Below, piece by piece: positions 34,374-46,053 of a stretch of DNA of 64,000 bases. The DNA comes from Jackrogersella multiformis (taxonomy: Eukaryota; Ascomycota; Sordariomycetes; Xylariales; Hypoxylaceae): assembly GCA_902806575.1 (NCBI GenBank), contig CADCXD010000011.1, forward strand, positions 248,001 through 312,000, read 5' to 3'. Position 1 is the stretch's first letter; each line of letters begins with the position of its first letter. Made by a program: the position numbers and the translations under genes. The notes below the pieces were generated by a model. It did not search any database. It was not told the origin of the DNA and saw nothing but the letters and a program-made list of their open reading frames with translations.

Positions 34374-36072
34374 CTACCGCCTTCCGCCTCGTCCGCCTCC
34401 CATCATGCCGCCCATACCCATGCTCTCCATCATCTTCTGCATATCCATTCCTCCCGGCATCCCGCCCCCACCGGCGCCGCCGCCAAACATCCTCGCGAGG
34501 CTTGCCATGTCCGGCATGCCACCAGCCCCGGCACCGCCCATGCTCTGTAATCGTTTCTGCATAGCAGCCATCTGTTGCGCCTTGTTTCCTCCGCCCATCG
34601 CCTGTTGGGCTCGTTGCATGTTCTTCATGCTGCCGCCCATCTTCTTAGCCATACCTGCCATCATGCGTTGTTGTGTAAGCAGATCCTCAACTTCCCGGAC
34701 ACTGACACCACTACCGCGAGCCACCCGCGTCATACGCGTCGGCTGGTCGATGAACATCTTGCCATCGCAATCGAGTTCTTTCTCGGTCATGCTGTCACAT
34801 ATGTAAATCATGCGTTTTAATCGCGCACTGGACTCTTCGTCGTCCATGCCCGCCATTCCCGGTAGGTTTGACATGCCAGGAATCATACCGGCCATCTTAG
34901 ATAGAGGGCCCATCTTCATGATGTTGCTTAGCTGGTCCCGAAGATCTCGTATCGTGAATATGCCTTCCGTTATGTGCTTTATTGTCTCTTTCTGGTCTAG
35001 CTTTAGAGACTGGACGTGCTCCACCAAGCCCGCCATGTCGCCCATTCCCAGCAGCTTATTGACGAATTGCTGTGGGGCAAATTTTTCTAGATCCAACATA
35101 TGCTCTCCAGTGCCTATGAAGACAATAGGCGTATGCGTTGCAGCGACGGCAGAGATGGCACCGCCTCCACTTGCATGCCCGTCCGTCTTGGTGATGATAA
35201 TCGCTCCAAAATCTGCCGCATCCTTGAACGCCTTAGCTTGCGCTTCAGCTTGCTGACCGATAGAGGCGTCAAGAACCATGATTGTCTCGTTCGGCGTTAC
35301 TGCGTTTTGGATATCTATCATCTCCTGGAATAGCGCTGATTCCTGTCTGTGACGACCGGAAGTATCTACGATGATAACCTCGAACCGCTCTTTCTTGAAC
35401 TTCTCTACGCCCTCTCTGGCGACCTTGGCTGGATCCGTCTCGGTTAAGGAACCGTAGTATGGTATCTTTGCTTTTGTCGCATTTTGTTTCAGTTGATCGA
35501 AAGCGCCAGCTCTGAAGGTATCGGCGCAGACTAGACATGCGCGGAATCCTCTTGCTTGGTAATGTCGCGCGAGTTTTGTGCATGTGGTCGTTTTTCCAGC
35601 ACCTTGTAAACCGACAAACATGATGACATTTGACTTGCCCTTCTTGGGCTTGAAAGGTTCGGCATGGGGGTCGACGAGCTTGACTAATTCATCGAAGACG
35701 GCTTTTTGGATTAATCGTTTCTTGTTGACACCAGGCGGGAGGTCCTTAAAGTTGACTATGCTGCTTATCGAGTTTTTTAGTTTACTGACAAGCCGTACAT
35801 TGACGTCGGCTTCAAGCAGGGCACCCGAGATCTCATTAAGCATGGCTTTGAAGGCCTACGATATATATGTTAGTACATTCGCCTTATTGCATCGCATGGT
35901 ATGGCATAGCATCGAATCGTATAGCCTCGATTGAGGGGCATGGGGCATGAGGCATGATGCCATAATATGAGGATCGCAGGAGAGTGGCGCATACCTTTTC
36001 ATCGAGATTAGGCGCCCTAGTAACATCGTGTAAAGCACCGCTGATGCGGCGACCTAAATCCTGTAGAACCAT
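34374..36072 (-). CDS. SRP54: Signal recognition particle subunit SRP54
   Basis: Two exons (35995-36072 and 34374-35855, with a 139-base intron, GTATGC donor) give 519 residues, near the usual 505-545. The N-domain starts MVLQDLGRRISGALHDVTR. GTPase motifs: GLQGAGKTT (108-116), DTSGRHRQE (from 190) and TKTDGHA (248-254). The Met-rich M-domain with GMPG and MAGM repeats ends in a Gly/Met/Arg tail GMGGMMGGGRGGRR. SRP54 binds the signal sequence and SRP RNA and targets nascent chains to the endoplasmic reticulum. It is essential and ordinary. The promoter carries the TTAGGG array described separately. Confidence 0.97.
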
Positions 36073-36343
36073 GGTTTGTAGACGCTGGCGGCTATGAAGC
36101 CGTCTAGATCCAAGTCAAAGCGTTGGTTGGGGTTATTTGATGATTGAACTTCAAATGCGATTTCTATGTGGAAGATAAGCAAAAGGTGTAGCTCTTAGAT
36201 TGCCTAGGCCTATGGATCTATGGTACGAAGTACTGGGGCATGAATTTGGGAAGAATACGATTTTCCGATGCCCCGCATCTTTGTACCTAGGTACAGGTAC
36301 GTAGTGATTACATAAGTGCTGGATGCGGGAAATCCATTACTGC

Positions 36344-36361
36344 TTAGGGTTAGGGTTAGGT
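36344..36361 (+). promoter_or_regulatory. Interstitial TTAGGG array (telobox-like) in the SRP54 promoter
   Basis: Nearly three tandem TTAGGG units, the fungal telomere repeat, sit about 270 bases upstream of the SRP54 start in a divergent promoter with the SDR gene. It is too short and too far inside coding DNA to be a chromosome end. Related teloboxes are bound by TBF1/TRF-like factors in promoters of translation genes, so a promoter role is an inference. Orientation relative to SRP54 reads CCCTAA. Confidence 0.55.
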
Positions 36362-36868
36362 TACATAGAGTTCTCTGCATAAAATACCCCTTTCTTTCCT
36401 CATAACATTATACACTTCCAATACTAGCACTGGCTGGTAGGAGGTATTCAAGAAAACCATCGCGTATTAGCTTCTCAAAGCGACAATCAAGTAACAACAC
36501 GGATTTATCGGCATTAATAGCTTATCTTCAACTTCGTTTAATCCCTAACTGCTACTCATTTCCCCAATCCCGTGGAAATCGGCATTAGGTCGACTTAGGT
36601 CCGAAATGACTCTACTGCTGCTGTTGTGCGGCGTTCTAAACAGTTGCTTGGCTGGCTTAGAATAAAGAAAAGCAATCGACGCTTTCTATCTACAATATAG
36701 GTACCTAGGTAGTTACAATGTAGTCTATATAAAGTCTTCTCTTACCTATTGATATTCCGATCTCGATATGCTTCCAACTCGTCCACTACTACTACCTACC
36801 TACCTAGTATACATATCAGCCCACCCCCTGAATTCACCTTTTAAAGCCCAATCAGCATAAATTGTAAC

Positions 36869-37843
36869 ATGACAGTTTTCGATGCGACGGCAACCGGCGA
36901 ACAGGTCGTCCAGGCCTTTGCGCCCCATATTAAAGGCCGAACCTATGTCATCACAGGAGCCGGTATGCCCAGCATTGGAAGCCAAATAGCTATCACACTT
37001 GCGAAAGCCTCGCCAGCACATATTATAATCGTGTCACGGACCAAAAGGAAGGTTGACCCAGTGCTAGAGAAGATCTCCGAAATTGATAGCTCCGTTAAGA
37101 CGACATTCGTGCAGGTAGATCTAACCGACCATGATTCAGTGCGGCAAGGAGCCAAGGAGATTCTAACCATCGCGCCCAAAATCCACGTGCTCATCAACAG
37201 TGCTGGGAATATGGCAATCAAGGAGTATACCGTGGACAAGCAGGGTATCGAGATACAATTATCCACCAACCACGTCGGCCACTTCTTGTTAACGAACCTG
37301 CTCGCGCCGGCCTTGGTAGCCGCCGGAGCTGAGCCCGGCGCTGCTCGTGTCGTCAATCTAACCAGTCTTGGCTACCGCGCGAGCCCCTTTCGTTTCGACG
37401 ATTGGAATTTCTCCGACGGTAAAACTTACGACTACTGGACCGGATACTCCCAGGCCAAGACGGCAAACATCCTGTTCGCTTTCGGGTTGACCGAGCGACT
37501 TAAACATCATGGTGTCACATCGACGGCTGCACATCCCGGTACCAACATTGAAACCGAGTTAGGAAGCCATCTAACTAACGAAGACTACGCTCAAATAGGC
37601 GTGACTATGAAGCGTAACATGGGAAAGGAGTGGGAGTGGGAGACGCCCCGACTTAAAACCTTTGAACAGATTGTCGCCACGCCGCTCGTTGCAGCCATAG
37701 ACCCGGAAATTCCCGCCAAATCACCAGCCTACTTAGCTAACAGCCAGATTGGCGAGTTGGACGAGCACGCAAGTGATTCTGACAGTATAGAAAAGTTATG
37801 GAAGCTAAGCGAGAAGCTTGTTGGGCAGGAATTCAAGTATTGA
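36869..37843 (+). CDS. Short-chain dehydrogenase (retinol dehydrogenase-like)
   Basis: One exon of 324 residues. NAD(P)-binding motif VITGAGMPSIGSQIA (28-42) and INSAGNMA (109-116). The catalytic triad is S166, Y193 and K197 (YSQAK). No signal or membrane segment. It resembles the large fungal group of WWOX/retinol-dehydrogenase-like SDRs with unknown substrates. A divergent pair with SRP54, 797 bases apart, with TACCTAGGTAG words at about 36700 and 36795. No sign of a pathway partner. Confidence 0.88.
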   Translation: MTVFDATATGEQVVQAFAPHIKGRTYVITGAGMPSIGSQIAITLAKASPAHIIIVSRTKRKVDPVLEKISEIDSSVKTTFVQVDLTDHDSVRQGAKEILTIAPKIHVLINSAGNMAIKEYTVDKQGIEIQLSTNHVGHFLLTNLLAPALVAAGAEPGAARVVNLTSLGYRASPFRFDDWNFSDGKTYDYWTGYSQAKTANILFAFGLTERLKHHGVTSTAAHPGTNIETELGSHLTNEDYAQIGVTMKRNMGKEWEWETPRLKTFEQIVATPLVAAIDPEIPAKSPAYLANSQIGELDEHASDSDSIEKLWKLSEKLVGQEFKY

Positions 37844-38458
37844 TCTCGTAGGGCATGTCTCATTTTAATTAACCGCCTGATGAGCACGAAACAGATGCAC
37901 ATGAATGCCAATTTTATACAATCTGCCTTTCTGCAATCCGGGGAACTGGTGATGTAGGATCCCCTTGCCCGGTATGGTGGTTATTTCGAGTTCTATTTCA
38001 TTTAAACTTGGTTACCTACCTACCTAAATAGGTGATTTAGGCTTCTGAAAGAGATGGACATCTGCAATGTGACTCAGCTATCGCTATATGGGTCTAGAAT
38101 TTGCCTCAAATAGCCATAATTTCCAAGAAACACGCAATTGTGAATCATAGCAATCAATTTAGGAACAACTTGATATACATCACGTCTATACATATATCAC
38201 ATATCAACTGTTATCTTCTCTCTCAGACACTTGCATAGTAAGATGATTCCAAGTTACATTAAAAGTCACATCATGTACCTATAGTACTGGAGATCTAAAA
38301 TAAAGTAGGTAGGGTGATGAGAGAAGCCTGATAGGCATCTAGACTATGTAAAAATCTATCTTAGGTACACATACATTACTCTGGCTGATCGTACAAGCCA
38401 CCGCTTAGTGTAAATCAATAATCGTGCCTGCGTACTTGCTCTCTCCGGCTGCGCGTGC
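37844..38458. other. Convergent 3' spacer
   Basis: The SDR and the acetate transporter genes end toward each other. TACCTACCTAAATAGG lies at about 38012. No gene is seen. Confidence 0.6.
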
Positions 38459-39536
38459 TTAATCGCGATGCGTAGCCGCCGTGGCTAGGTCCACGTCTGT
38501 GGCCGGCCAGAACCGGCTGAGATCGCCAAGGGGGAGGTTCAACGTGATACGCATCTCTCCTGCCATGATAATAACACACATATACCACCCTAAGGCTGCT
38601 ACTACGAACAACAGAGCTCCACCGGTCTAGGTGATGAATTAGCTACGACCCAAACGTTCCATGGATAGATTGATACGAACCTTCTGCAAGCTAACTGCTG
38701 CCTCGTAGTTTCCTGCGGCTAGCTTGAAATAAGCGCTAGATAAAATCCAGACCGCCGAAGTAGCCGAGGCAAAGATCATAGCAAATACCGCGTTGACCTT
38801 AAGCGTGAAAATGAAGAAGGTAAACAGAGCAAAGCCCCACACGATGAGATACAATCCAACCACGGTGTTATACTCAGGAGACAATTGTCCAGTCGGGTCA
38901 CCTGCCGTGGCGTACGGCTCGCCTAGCTGAAGTGTAGGCAGTTGCATCAAGCCAAACGACAGCCAGAAGACAGCGTACAGGCCCATGGCCATCATGGGGA
39001 AGAAATTTCCCATGATCCATTCGAAGACCATGGCGAATATCAACAGTACGGGGCCAACGAAGAAGAATATACCACTAGAAAGCTACAATTTAGCCGTGGC
39101 CAAGACGGTTCGGACAGAGTGGGGCGGATAAAGAGCAAGAAATGGGCACTGGGATACGTAAGAAAATGAGCCTTACGCTACTGGTGTTGCCCCTTGGGCG
39201 CCTCCCCATCCCATTAACGTCATTGCAAAGGTGAAAGTCGAAATCACGAAGCTGAAGAGGTTAGTCTTACTTAATGTCTCGATAGTTATTACCAAGTGGC
39301 TCACCCGACGATGCCAAGCGGAGTTGGATTGGCGAAACGCCTGTTGTAGTCTCCAACCTGGGGAACCTTTGGAGTAAGATAGAGCTAGCAGGATTAGTAT
39401 TGATACAATAATGAGGCCTAAATAGAGGAATTACCTTCTCGAAGAGCTCAGGAGGCATGGTCACAGTAGTCTCTGTCCGGTGCAACCCCTTCTCCTCGTC
39501 ACTCATCAACTTGTCGCTTCCGTTGTGGCTCGCCAT
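38459..39536 (-). CDS. ATO/GPR1/FUN34-type acetate transporter
   Basis: Five exons: 39435-39536, 39305-39366, 39177-39251, 38681-39074 and 38459-38626, giving 266 residues. The family signature NPTPLG lies in RFANPTPLGIVG, and six hydrophobic helices follow (FVISTFTFAMTLMGWGG, GIFFFVGPVLLIFAM, and so on). The final exon adds the helix WYMCVIIMA and the typical end PLGDLSRFW. Without the last exon the frame would stop too early, at SMERLGRS. The family moves acetate or ammonium across the plasma membrane or supports ammonia export. The N-terminal 30 residues are polar and cytosolic. Confidence 0.92.
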
Positions 39537-40846
39537 CTCGAATTGATGCTAATAAGAAATAGCCAAATCTATAGAGATTGAATATACAATTGTTGGCCAG
39601 CTCGTCGACTACTTATTTGAAGAATATTTAAGCGCAAAAGAGGGTGTTATTTCAGCTTTTAATAGCTGGTAGCCTCCTTTACTGCCTCATACTGGACTTT
39701 TGATTAGGCTAGAACATCGATAAATTATATTACCATTCTATCAGCTCCCTTTACGGGTAAGTACAACTGCCGGACCTCCCCAATTCATCCAATTACATGA
39801 CGAATAGCGCTTAGGAACCGTAGGGGTTCCGCGGTTGGTACTGCTTTCGCATACATTTGTCAGACGTCTGCCGAGAGCCAAGACAATACAACCTCCAAAT
39901 ATCTGGAACGTAGATACACCTCCGGTGCGGGGCCTGGCTGTAAACAGCAGTTGGTAAGGCTCTTTATTGCTTGCCAGTTTTCCATTTGTTGTTGGTTTAT
40001 TGGATCAAATATAAGGTAACTATTAGCCGATTTCTTGTTTTATAGCCCCCAAACGCAGAAGGAACCGAAAGCAATTAAAAACTGACACATTTCCTATTGT
40101 GGTGAAGCTCCGGAGCATCGTTGCAATTATGTTATGCAAATCACCCGGCATCGACTGGTTGGTAAGAGTTTCTATTGGAGGCACACTGAAATCTTTGAAA
40201 AGATATTATAATTAACTCATTGAGACCCATTAAAGACACGGGATAAGCTCCAAGTTGTGCGATAGAGACATACAATGGAACGCACTATGAAAGGGGCAAC
40301 CTAGAGGTAAAAATATCGTGGACAGCGCTTGGCCGCATCTCTTGATACCTCCCTACTACCTACCTACCTAGGTAGGTAACTACACACCCAAAACTCTTCA
40401 GATGTTATTATAATATCACCCTAAATGTAACAGATTATATTTACACAGATTCCGGGGGCTAATTTAACTCCTTATGACCTTGGTAGGTTGCTGGTTTGAA
40501 AGAATTACATAATGCATTTTATGCAATTTTGTGTGGCTGTGCAGTGCGGCAGTGACCTGTTGACAATCCAAGTACAACCCCAGCTCTATCTACTTCGCCG
40601 CTCTACATAGCCACGATCACGATAGATACGTTACAGTGTAGAGTGGGCATATTTTACCGCCCTGGAGCTACCAGAAGCGGGGGTGTAGTTTGATGTAAAA
40701 GCGCATTCTCTGAAGAGCACATTAATATACTAATATCGTCCTGAATTGCTTTTCAACATAGGAAACTTAGCGGCCAATCTTTTTATCTTGTTACAAGGAT
40801 ATATCTCGATTTCAATATTTCGGTCGATCAAAAAGACTTCGATGAC
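39537..40846. other. Gap before the HET gene
   Basis: AT-rich with a symmetrical ACCTACCTACCTAGGTAGGT element at about 40358-40378. No gene is supported. Confidence 0.6.
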
Positions 40847-42814
40847 ATGAATTGCTCGCTCAGTGCCAGGAGCCTTGGGATTGGAATTACGACACAATTG
40901 AGCCAAATTCACTCAGCTCAAATAGAACAAAACAAATCTTTAGAGTTCATTGAAAAGCTACAATGTCTGTGTTTCTCGGACTCACGCGAAAGATCTGTTA
41001 GCATGGCCAATGACGACGATATAGGGCCTCGAGAGCTGCGGCGGGAAGAGATTAATGCTTTTCAGAATCAAAATTATGTAGCTCTATCTTATACCTGGGC
41101 CCCATCTCAGTTTGAGACCAATGATCGTGCTGGGGGTTATGGATTTCGATCGAGAGAAAATGGCAAAATAGAGCCGTCTTCAGTGCGGAACACCGTTTTC
41201 CGTCGCGTTGCGAAATATATGGATTATGTTCATATCAAAGATGATGTTCATATAAAATATTTTTGGATTGACCAGCACTGCATCGATCAGAGAGAAGGAA
41301 AGGAGAAGGAAATAGGCATGAATGCAATGGACCGCGTCTACAGTTGCAGCCGGTACCCAGTCGCCCTTCTATTTTGGGTTTTCAAATCCTTAGATGACAT
41401 GGACCGCCTCTTCCGAATCCTAAGCGGAAAGCTCGTGGACGAATATAACGATAGGTTTCACCTCTCGGAGACAACATCATTTAGTGAAGCCTCAAGTGCC
41501 ATTGAGCTCTTGAAAAATATCACGTCTGATAAATGGTTTACGAGGGGCTGGACATTTCAGGAGAACTATAGGGCCGGCGCACACATGAACCTTCTCATAC
41601 CCCATTCTACGACACTAGAGAAGAAAGAAGAGTGGCATGAAGTTTTGGGATTCTTACACGGAGAGCTATGTATCAGCTCAGTAGACTTACATACGGAAGC
41701 GACGAAACTCTGCCTGGCCTATCAAAGTCAAGCGTCGCCATCATTAAACTTGTCTTTAAAATGGTGTCGTCAGATCCGAGCAAGAATCGGGAGATATAAA
41801 ATATTGCTTCAACGCAATGCTATTAACCCAACGGCAAACTCTATGACGCCACAGATCATTTCGGATCTCGCAGCCCGAGAGCTTTGCATGACTTGGGACT
41901 ATCTCCCCATCATTGCTAACTGCTGTCAATATTCCGTCCGACTAGATATCGCGAAGCTCCGAGAGCAGCGCCACAGCCTAAGTCTGTCAGTGTTAGCGCT
42001 CTGTCTTCTGAATGGGGAGATATTGTCAAACCATCGCCCTAGTCAGGATGAACTTGTGGCAGCACGAAGTATGACTGTTGCTAAGTTCCTGGAGGAATAT
42101 TTATTTAAGGGGCCACAGTCGCCTCGCTTAAGAAACGGTCTCACCTTCAATAAAAAGTGTCGATTCGTCGACGTAAAGCTAACAGATGAAGGCATTCAAA
42201 CGAAAGGACATCTGTGGAGATTCGAAAGTTTTATTTCAAGGAAGGATTTTCCGAATGATCCTAGGTACAAGTGTGAGAATGACCCAGGAGAGCGTGAACT
42301 TTGGCGATTGCGTCAACTTTGTGATGTACTGCGTTGTCGCCGCCAATATGCTCGATTATTGAAACGACTTCGTGGATTCCCACTTTTGTATTCCAATGCC
42401 AAAAAACGAGATATTACATTCTCGCAGAACTGGAAACTCAGGATGGCGAGCATGGTTGCAAGGTCTATTGACCAAGGAAAGACGCTCTATACTGCGCGCC
42501 TAGTTGGCAGTCGGCTACCGGGTTGCGCTATCTTTATTGTCGGAGATCGGATGGAAGGATGGGACTATTCCAAACCGACCTATGCCTTTACATCGTTTCA
42601 CGCTCAAAGAGAAGGCTCCGAAAATCATGACATCAATGACATTGATAGGTATGTCTCAATGGAAGTCGACTTCCCCGACCATGCAGGAGGACGTAGAAAT
42701 CCACAGCTACCTAGACTATTTACGAAACGCTGGGTTTATGGGTTGTGTTTCTTCGAAGGATGTGGCCTGCAAGACGTCGTGTTTCCTTGGCCAACTGTTC
42801 TCCAGGACTTATAA
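40847..42814 (+). CDS. HET-domain (heterokaryon incompatibility) protein
   Basis: One exon of 655 residues. The HET domain has all three blocks: YVALSYTWAPS (77-87), YFWIDQHCIDQREG (about 140-153) and RGWTFQE (about 229-235). The rest is helical and acidic/basic mixed with no NACHT, ankyrin or WD repeats. HET proteins trigger programmed cell death when non-self partners fuse, and are often highly variable. The start is the first ATG of the frame; a shorter start is possible. A convergent neighbour (terpene synthase) ends 432 bases downstream. Confidence 0.92.
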   Translation: MNCSLSARSLGIGITTQLSQIHSAQIEQNKSLEFIEKLQCLCFSDSRERSVSMANDDDIGPRELRREEINAFQNQNYVALSYTWAPSQFETNDRAGGYGFRSRENGKIEPSSVRNTVFRRVAKYMDYVHIKDDVHIKYFWIDQHCIDQREGKEKEIGMNAMDRVYSCSRYPVALLFWVFKSLDDMDRLFRILSGKLVDEYNDRFHLSETTSFSEASSAIELLKNITSDKWFTRGWTFQENYRAGAHMNLLIPHSTTLEKKEEWHEVLGFLHGELCISSVDLHTEATKLCLAYQSQASPSLNLSLKWCRQIRARIGRYKILLQRNAINPTANSMTPQIISDLAARELCMTWDYLPIIANCCQYSVRLDIAKLREQRHSLSLSVLALCLLNGEILSNHRPSQDELVAARSMTVAKFLEEYLFKGPQSPRLRNGLTFNKKCRFVDVKLTDEGIQTKGHLWRFESFISRKDFPNDPRYKCENDPGERELWRLRQLCDVLRCRRQYARLLKRLRGFPLLYSNAKKRDITFSQNWKLRMASMVARSIDQGKTLYTARLVGSRLPGCAIFIVGDRMEGWDYSKPTYAFTSFHAQREGSENHDINDIDRYVSMEVDFPDHAGGRRNPQLPRLFTKRWVYGLCFFEGCGLQDVVFPWPTVLQDL

Positions 42815-43245
42815 TAGGGAATAAGAAAAAGGGGTAAACATGGTTGATATAGCTTACCCATATAAACTATACAATGCTCATATTAAATTCACCAAGTCAT
42901 GAATTGCATCCTCGTTTCTTTCGAAAACGGTGCGTATGCCGTCTCAGAATTCTTATGACCGCTTCTCATCTATATACATCAGAATCGTGGTCATTAATAC
43001 AGGTTTTCCGGCAGGTATCCGCCATTCTGTTCAATCAGTCTATCGCCTCAGCACAGGGTAAGAATAAATTACACGCTGAATTTTTGCCCCTGGCTGTAGA
43101 TTATAAAACAACAGATGATATTTAGATCTAGTATTTCCGACTATTTTCTGAAACTAGGTACCTAGATAATGAGACATTATGTTTATCCTGACTGCAGCCA
43201 TTTTACATCTTGACCTAGGTTATGCAATTATAAGAGAACTCCTTA
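42815..43245. other. Convergent 3' spacer
   Basis: Short open stretches at 42874-43125 carry no motif. GTACCTAGATAATGAG at about 43158 is a weak copy of the palindromic word. Confidence 0.5.
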
Positions 43246-44424
43246 TTAGGAGCTAATCTGAATATCATACCTACTAGTCGTACGGCTCCAAATCTCGTTC
43301 CCGATCATTTGATACTCTAAACCTCCCATGTACGTTTGTAATGAACTGCTGCAAGCCTCAGCGCCAGCGATCCGCTTCTTGACAAGGTTTTGGTGAAGTA
43401 TTTCCCACTCCCTGCACATGGACCACTGCAACAGCGAGAATTAGTAATTAATACCAAGGTTCTTTGGGTGAAGGGTTGAAGAGTAGGCCAAAAAGGTGAA
43501 AGGGGAACTATTGAGGTTACATACGAGAACACGCTTTGCGGCACTTGTCCCAATATTGATTTCTGCCGCTAGAACCGACACAGCGGAACAAAGAACACCG
43601 CCTTCCTTGTGGACGGCTTTTGATGCAGCCAGCTCCTTTTCAAAGCTGCAAATATCGTTTACAGTCGCTATGTGTCGCCCAGAGTTTAGCTCTATGTCTT
43701 TCACAGACTCCAGTTCGTCAGTATCAAGATACAAGTCCATACAGAATCTCATTAGAGCCGCCATGAGACTAATCATCATCAGTAACTGTTATCTGTACCC
43801 AGGTAATTGAGTCATTTTCTTGGAGGGGGTTCCATTGTGCCACATACGCTTGTCCGATATCACCTTGGCGATATCGAAAATAAGGTCCTAAGTCCTTGAT
43901 GTTCAGTCTCTCTGGAGATGTCTGAGCTCTCATGAACGTGAAGGCAGGCTCGAGTACCCCGTTGGCCAGGTCTACATTGCATTGTCGCATCTCTTCCCAT
44001 ATGCTATACATCATCCATTCGACGGGAGAGTTTTGATTCGGCTGTGTTTCCCCCTTGCATAATGACATGAGATTCTCATTGTATGCAGAGCCCTCCGATA
44101 GGGAGAGATGCTCAAGTTGATCTGATCGTATTAGTAGTTGCTAGTATCCTTGTCAAGGACTCATCTCGTACCATCAATGAGAATGAGAATAGATGCCAAT
44201 TTGCAAGTAGGGCCAATTCTGTCATCAAGCGATTTTGGATAGTATAGACACGTCAAATGTGAGTATCCCTCCCTTGTGAACTTTTTCTGCGCTTCCTCGT
44301 TCGGAAAGTCCCAATTCTCCAGAAACCAATTGGTGACAGATGCCGAGACTTCTGCAACTAAAGGATGACATAGTGGTACGAAGATACTAGTCGGGACTTC
44401 ATAGAGGTGCGTAGTAGTAGCCAT
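43246..44424 (-). CDS. Aristolochene-synthase-like sesquiterpene cyclase
   Basis: Four exons: 44172-44424, 43848-44121, 43525-43768 and 43246-43425, giving 316 residues, right for a class I fungal cyclase. Metal-binding motif 1, LIDDQLEH (DDxxE, 84-88), is formed across the first splice. Motif 2, the NSE triad in NDICSFEKE, uses N213, S217 and E221. The C-terminal RY pair is R309-Y310. Family knowledge: these enzymes ionise farnesyl diphosphate and cyclise it to bicyclic or monocyclic sesquiterpenes; the specific product cannot be deduced. All motifs are intact. The introns have GTACGA, GTATGT and GTATGT donors. The neighbouring Zn2Cys6 gene and the SDR remnant suggest a former biosynthetic cluster. 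Confidence 0.92.
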
Positions 44425-44920
44425 CCTAATTATGGGTACCTATATAAGTAGATAGATACTAATTTCTAGGAAGGACATGAGATGAGGGTGTGAATTCGGG
44501 ATGACATGCAGATAGACTTGCATACCTTTTATTACCGAGAGCCTCGAGATATCATACTCTATCTACTTTAAATCCGTTCGCCGATATCTAATTCGTGATT
44601 TCCGTGATGGGTGTTGGCAGCTTGATATGACTTCATGGCTTTCAATGGCTTTGTGGCTTGAGACCTACCGGGGTGACATCTACCATCTAGGAAGGGCATG
44701 GGAAAGGTAAAGCACTGTAGAAGTAAAAAGAAATCGTTGAAGATAGGAGAGGCCACCCGTCCACCTCAGTTACACTCCTCAATCGCCGGCGGAGCAATTT
44801 ACTAAGAGACTGAGAGTGAATTAAAAGGGGTTTAAAAGATTACAAGGTCGAAAACTTGAACCTAGAACTTCCAGATTCCGAAACTCGCTGATTGGTCTCG
44901 GAGTTAAGTCCTCGAGAGCC
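44425..44920. other. Terpene synthase promoter region
   Basis: AT-moderate spacer with the terpene synthase start on the left and an SDR-like remnant on the right. No motif-bearing frame. Confidence 0.5.
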
Positions 44921-45660
44921 ACGATGACATCGAAACTTCACATCATAGGTTTGACCTTTATGTCAACCACAAGCCATGCATCTTTTCGATGTAAAGCCCG
45001 GATCTCTGCCCTCGCCATTCAACGTTTGCATTATAGGAGCGATTCGGGACATCAGTTCCGACATAACATTTGTTTTAGCCGTGCCGTCGTGGCTGGCGCC
45101 ACAGCGGTTTGGATATGGCGCACCGTCGGGACGGACGAAATTGACGCATTTTCCTCAAACATTTAAGACACACCCGGCCATATTGATGTCCTAGTTTACG
45201 ATGCTAGTTACTATAGGCTGTAGTAGGTACGTACTGCTAGTAGTACGCCGCATGATTTCATCACTGCCATATACGTCAACGGCACTGGACTATATCTAGC
45301 GACTTGTTTCATGTTTCTACTGTCGAAAAAGAGTTCGCATGGGGCTGGTACGGTTGTATCTATCTACTCGGTTAAGATGTATGCGACTGGATGGCCAAGG
45401 ACTAACACGGCACACGACATTAGCAAACGCCTCCACCCCACAATCCTAATGGCGAAGGAATCCGAGATTGCTGAACAAGGTAAGCTGAAGAGAAGATGCG
45501 AATGGTATGGTAGTTTGAGGTCTATTACATCTTATGTAATTATTCTATTAGCACTCATTACGTCTCACCTATGCCCCTTTTCGGAGATGCGAACGACCGC
45601 AAATCCGACTATGCGTAGGGGAAGATGTCGCACCATCGAGTGTAGGCATAAGTAGAGCGG
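44920..45660 (+). pseudogene. Remnant of a short-chain dehydrogenase gene
   Basis: Pieces in two or three frames read like a fungal SDR: PGSLPSPFNVCIIGA (44997-45033) where an intact gene would continue with GASRGIG, then HIDVLVYDAS (from 45179), then YVNGTGLYLAT and LSKKSSHGAGTVVSIYS (45272-45365). Stops and frame changes separate them and no introns fit. The spacing (NAD-binding start, NAG-like strand, N..G helix, S.S strand) matches the SDR order. It sits between the terpene synthase and the Zn2Cys6 gene, so it may be a lost tailoring enzyme. The match is by eye only. Confidence 0.45.
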
Positions 45661-46053
45661 CATGGTGGCAAGAAGCCTTGCTGCAGGTCTATCATTTTAC
45701 AGGGAAACGATAGGCTAGTGTATAGTTGGATGTCACTGTCACTGGTGTTCAACTAAATATGACAATTGCAACTTGTCTCATTATGTGGCGCGTCGTACGT
45801 AGCCTGCCCTGCTTCGTATTATCTTGCATAGCCAACACACTTGAAGAATAACCAAATTATTATGCAGAGTTGTTCTTATCGGTGAAGAATACCTCGGCTC
45901 TATCTACTATGGCCATCTGAGGCTCTGTAGATTAATTATATTTGGAATTACTACGATCACTACTCAACGATTACCCTCCAGCAATTTCAATCACGTATCT
46001 GAGCTTCTCATACACATACTTGCTGCTGTAACTATCAGCTTGTCACATCGGTA

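Noticed and set aside
36344..36361. Chromosome end inferred from TTAGGG
   Set aside because: Under three units inside gene-rich sequence with genes on both sides; read as a promoter box instead.
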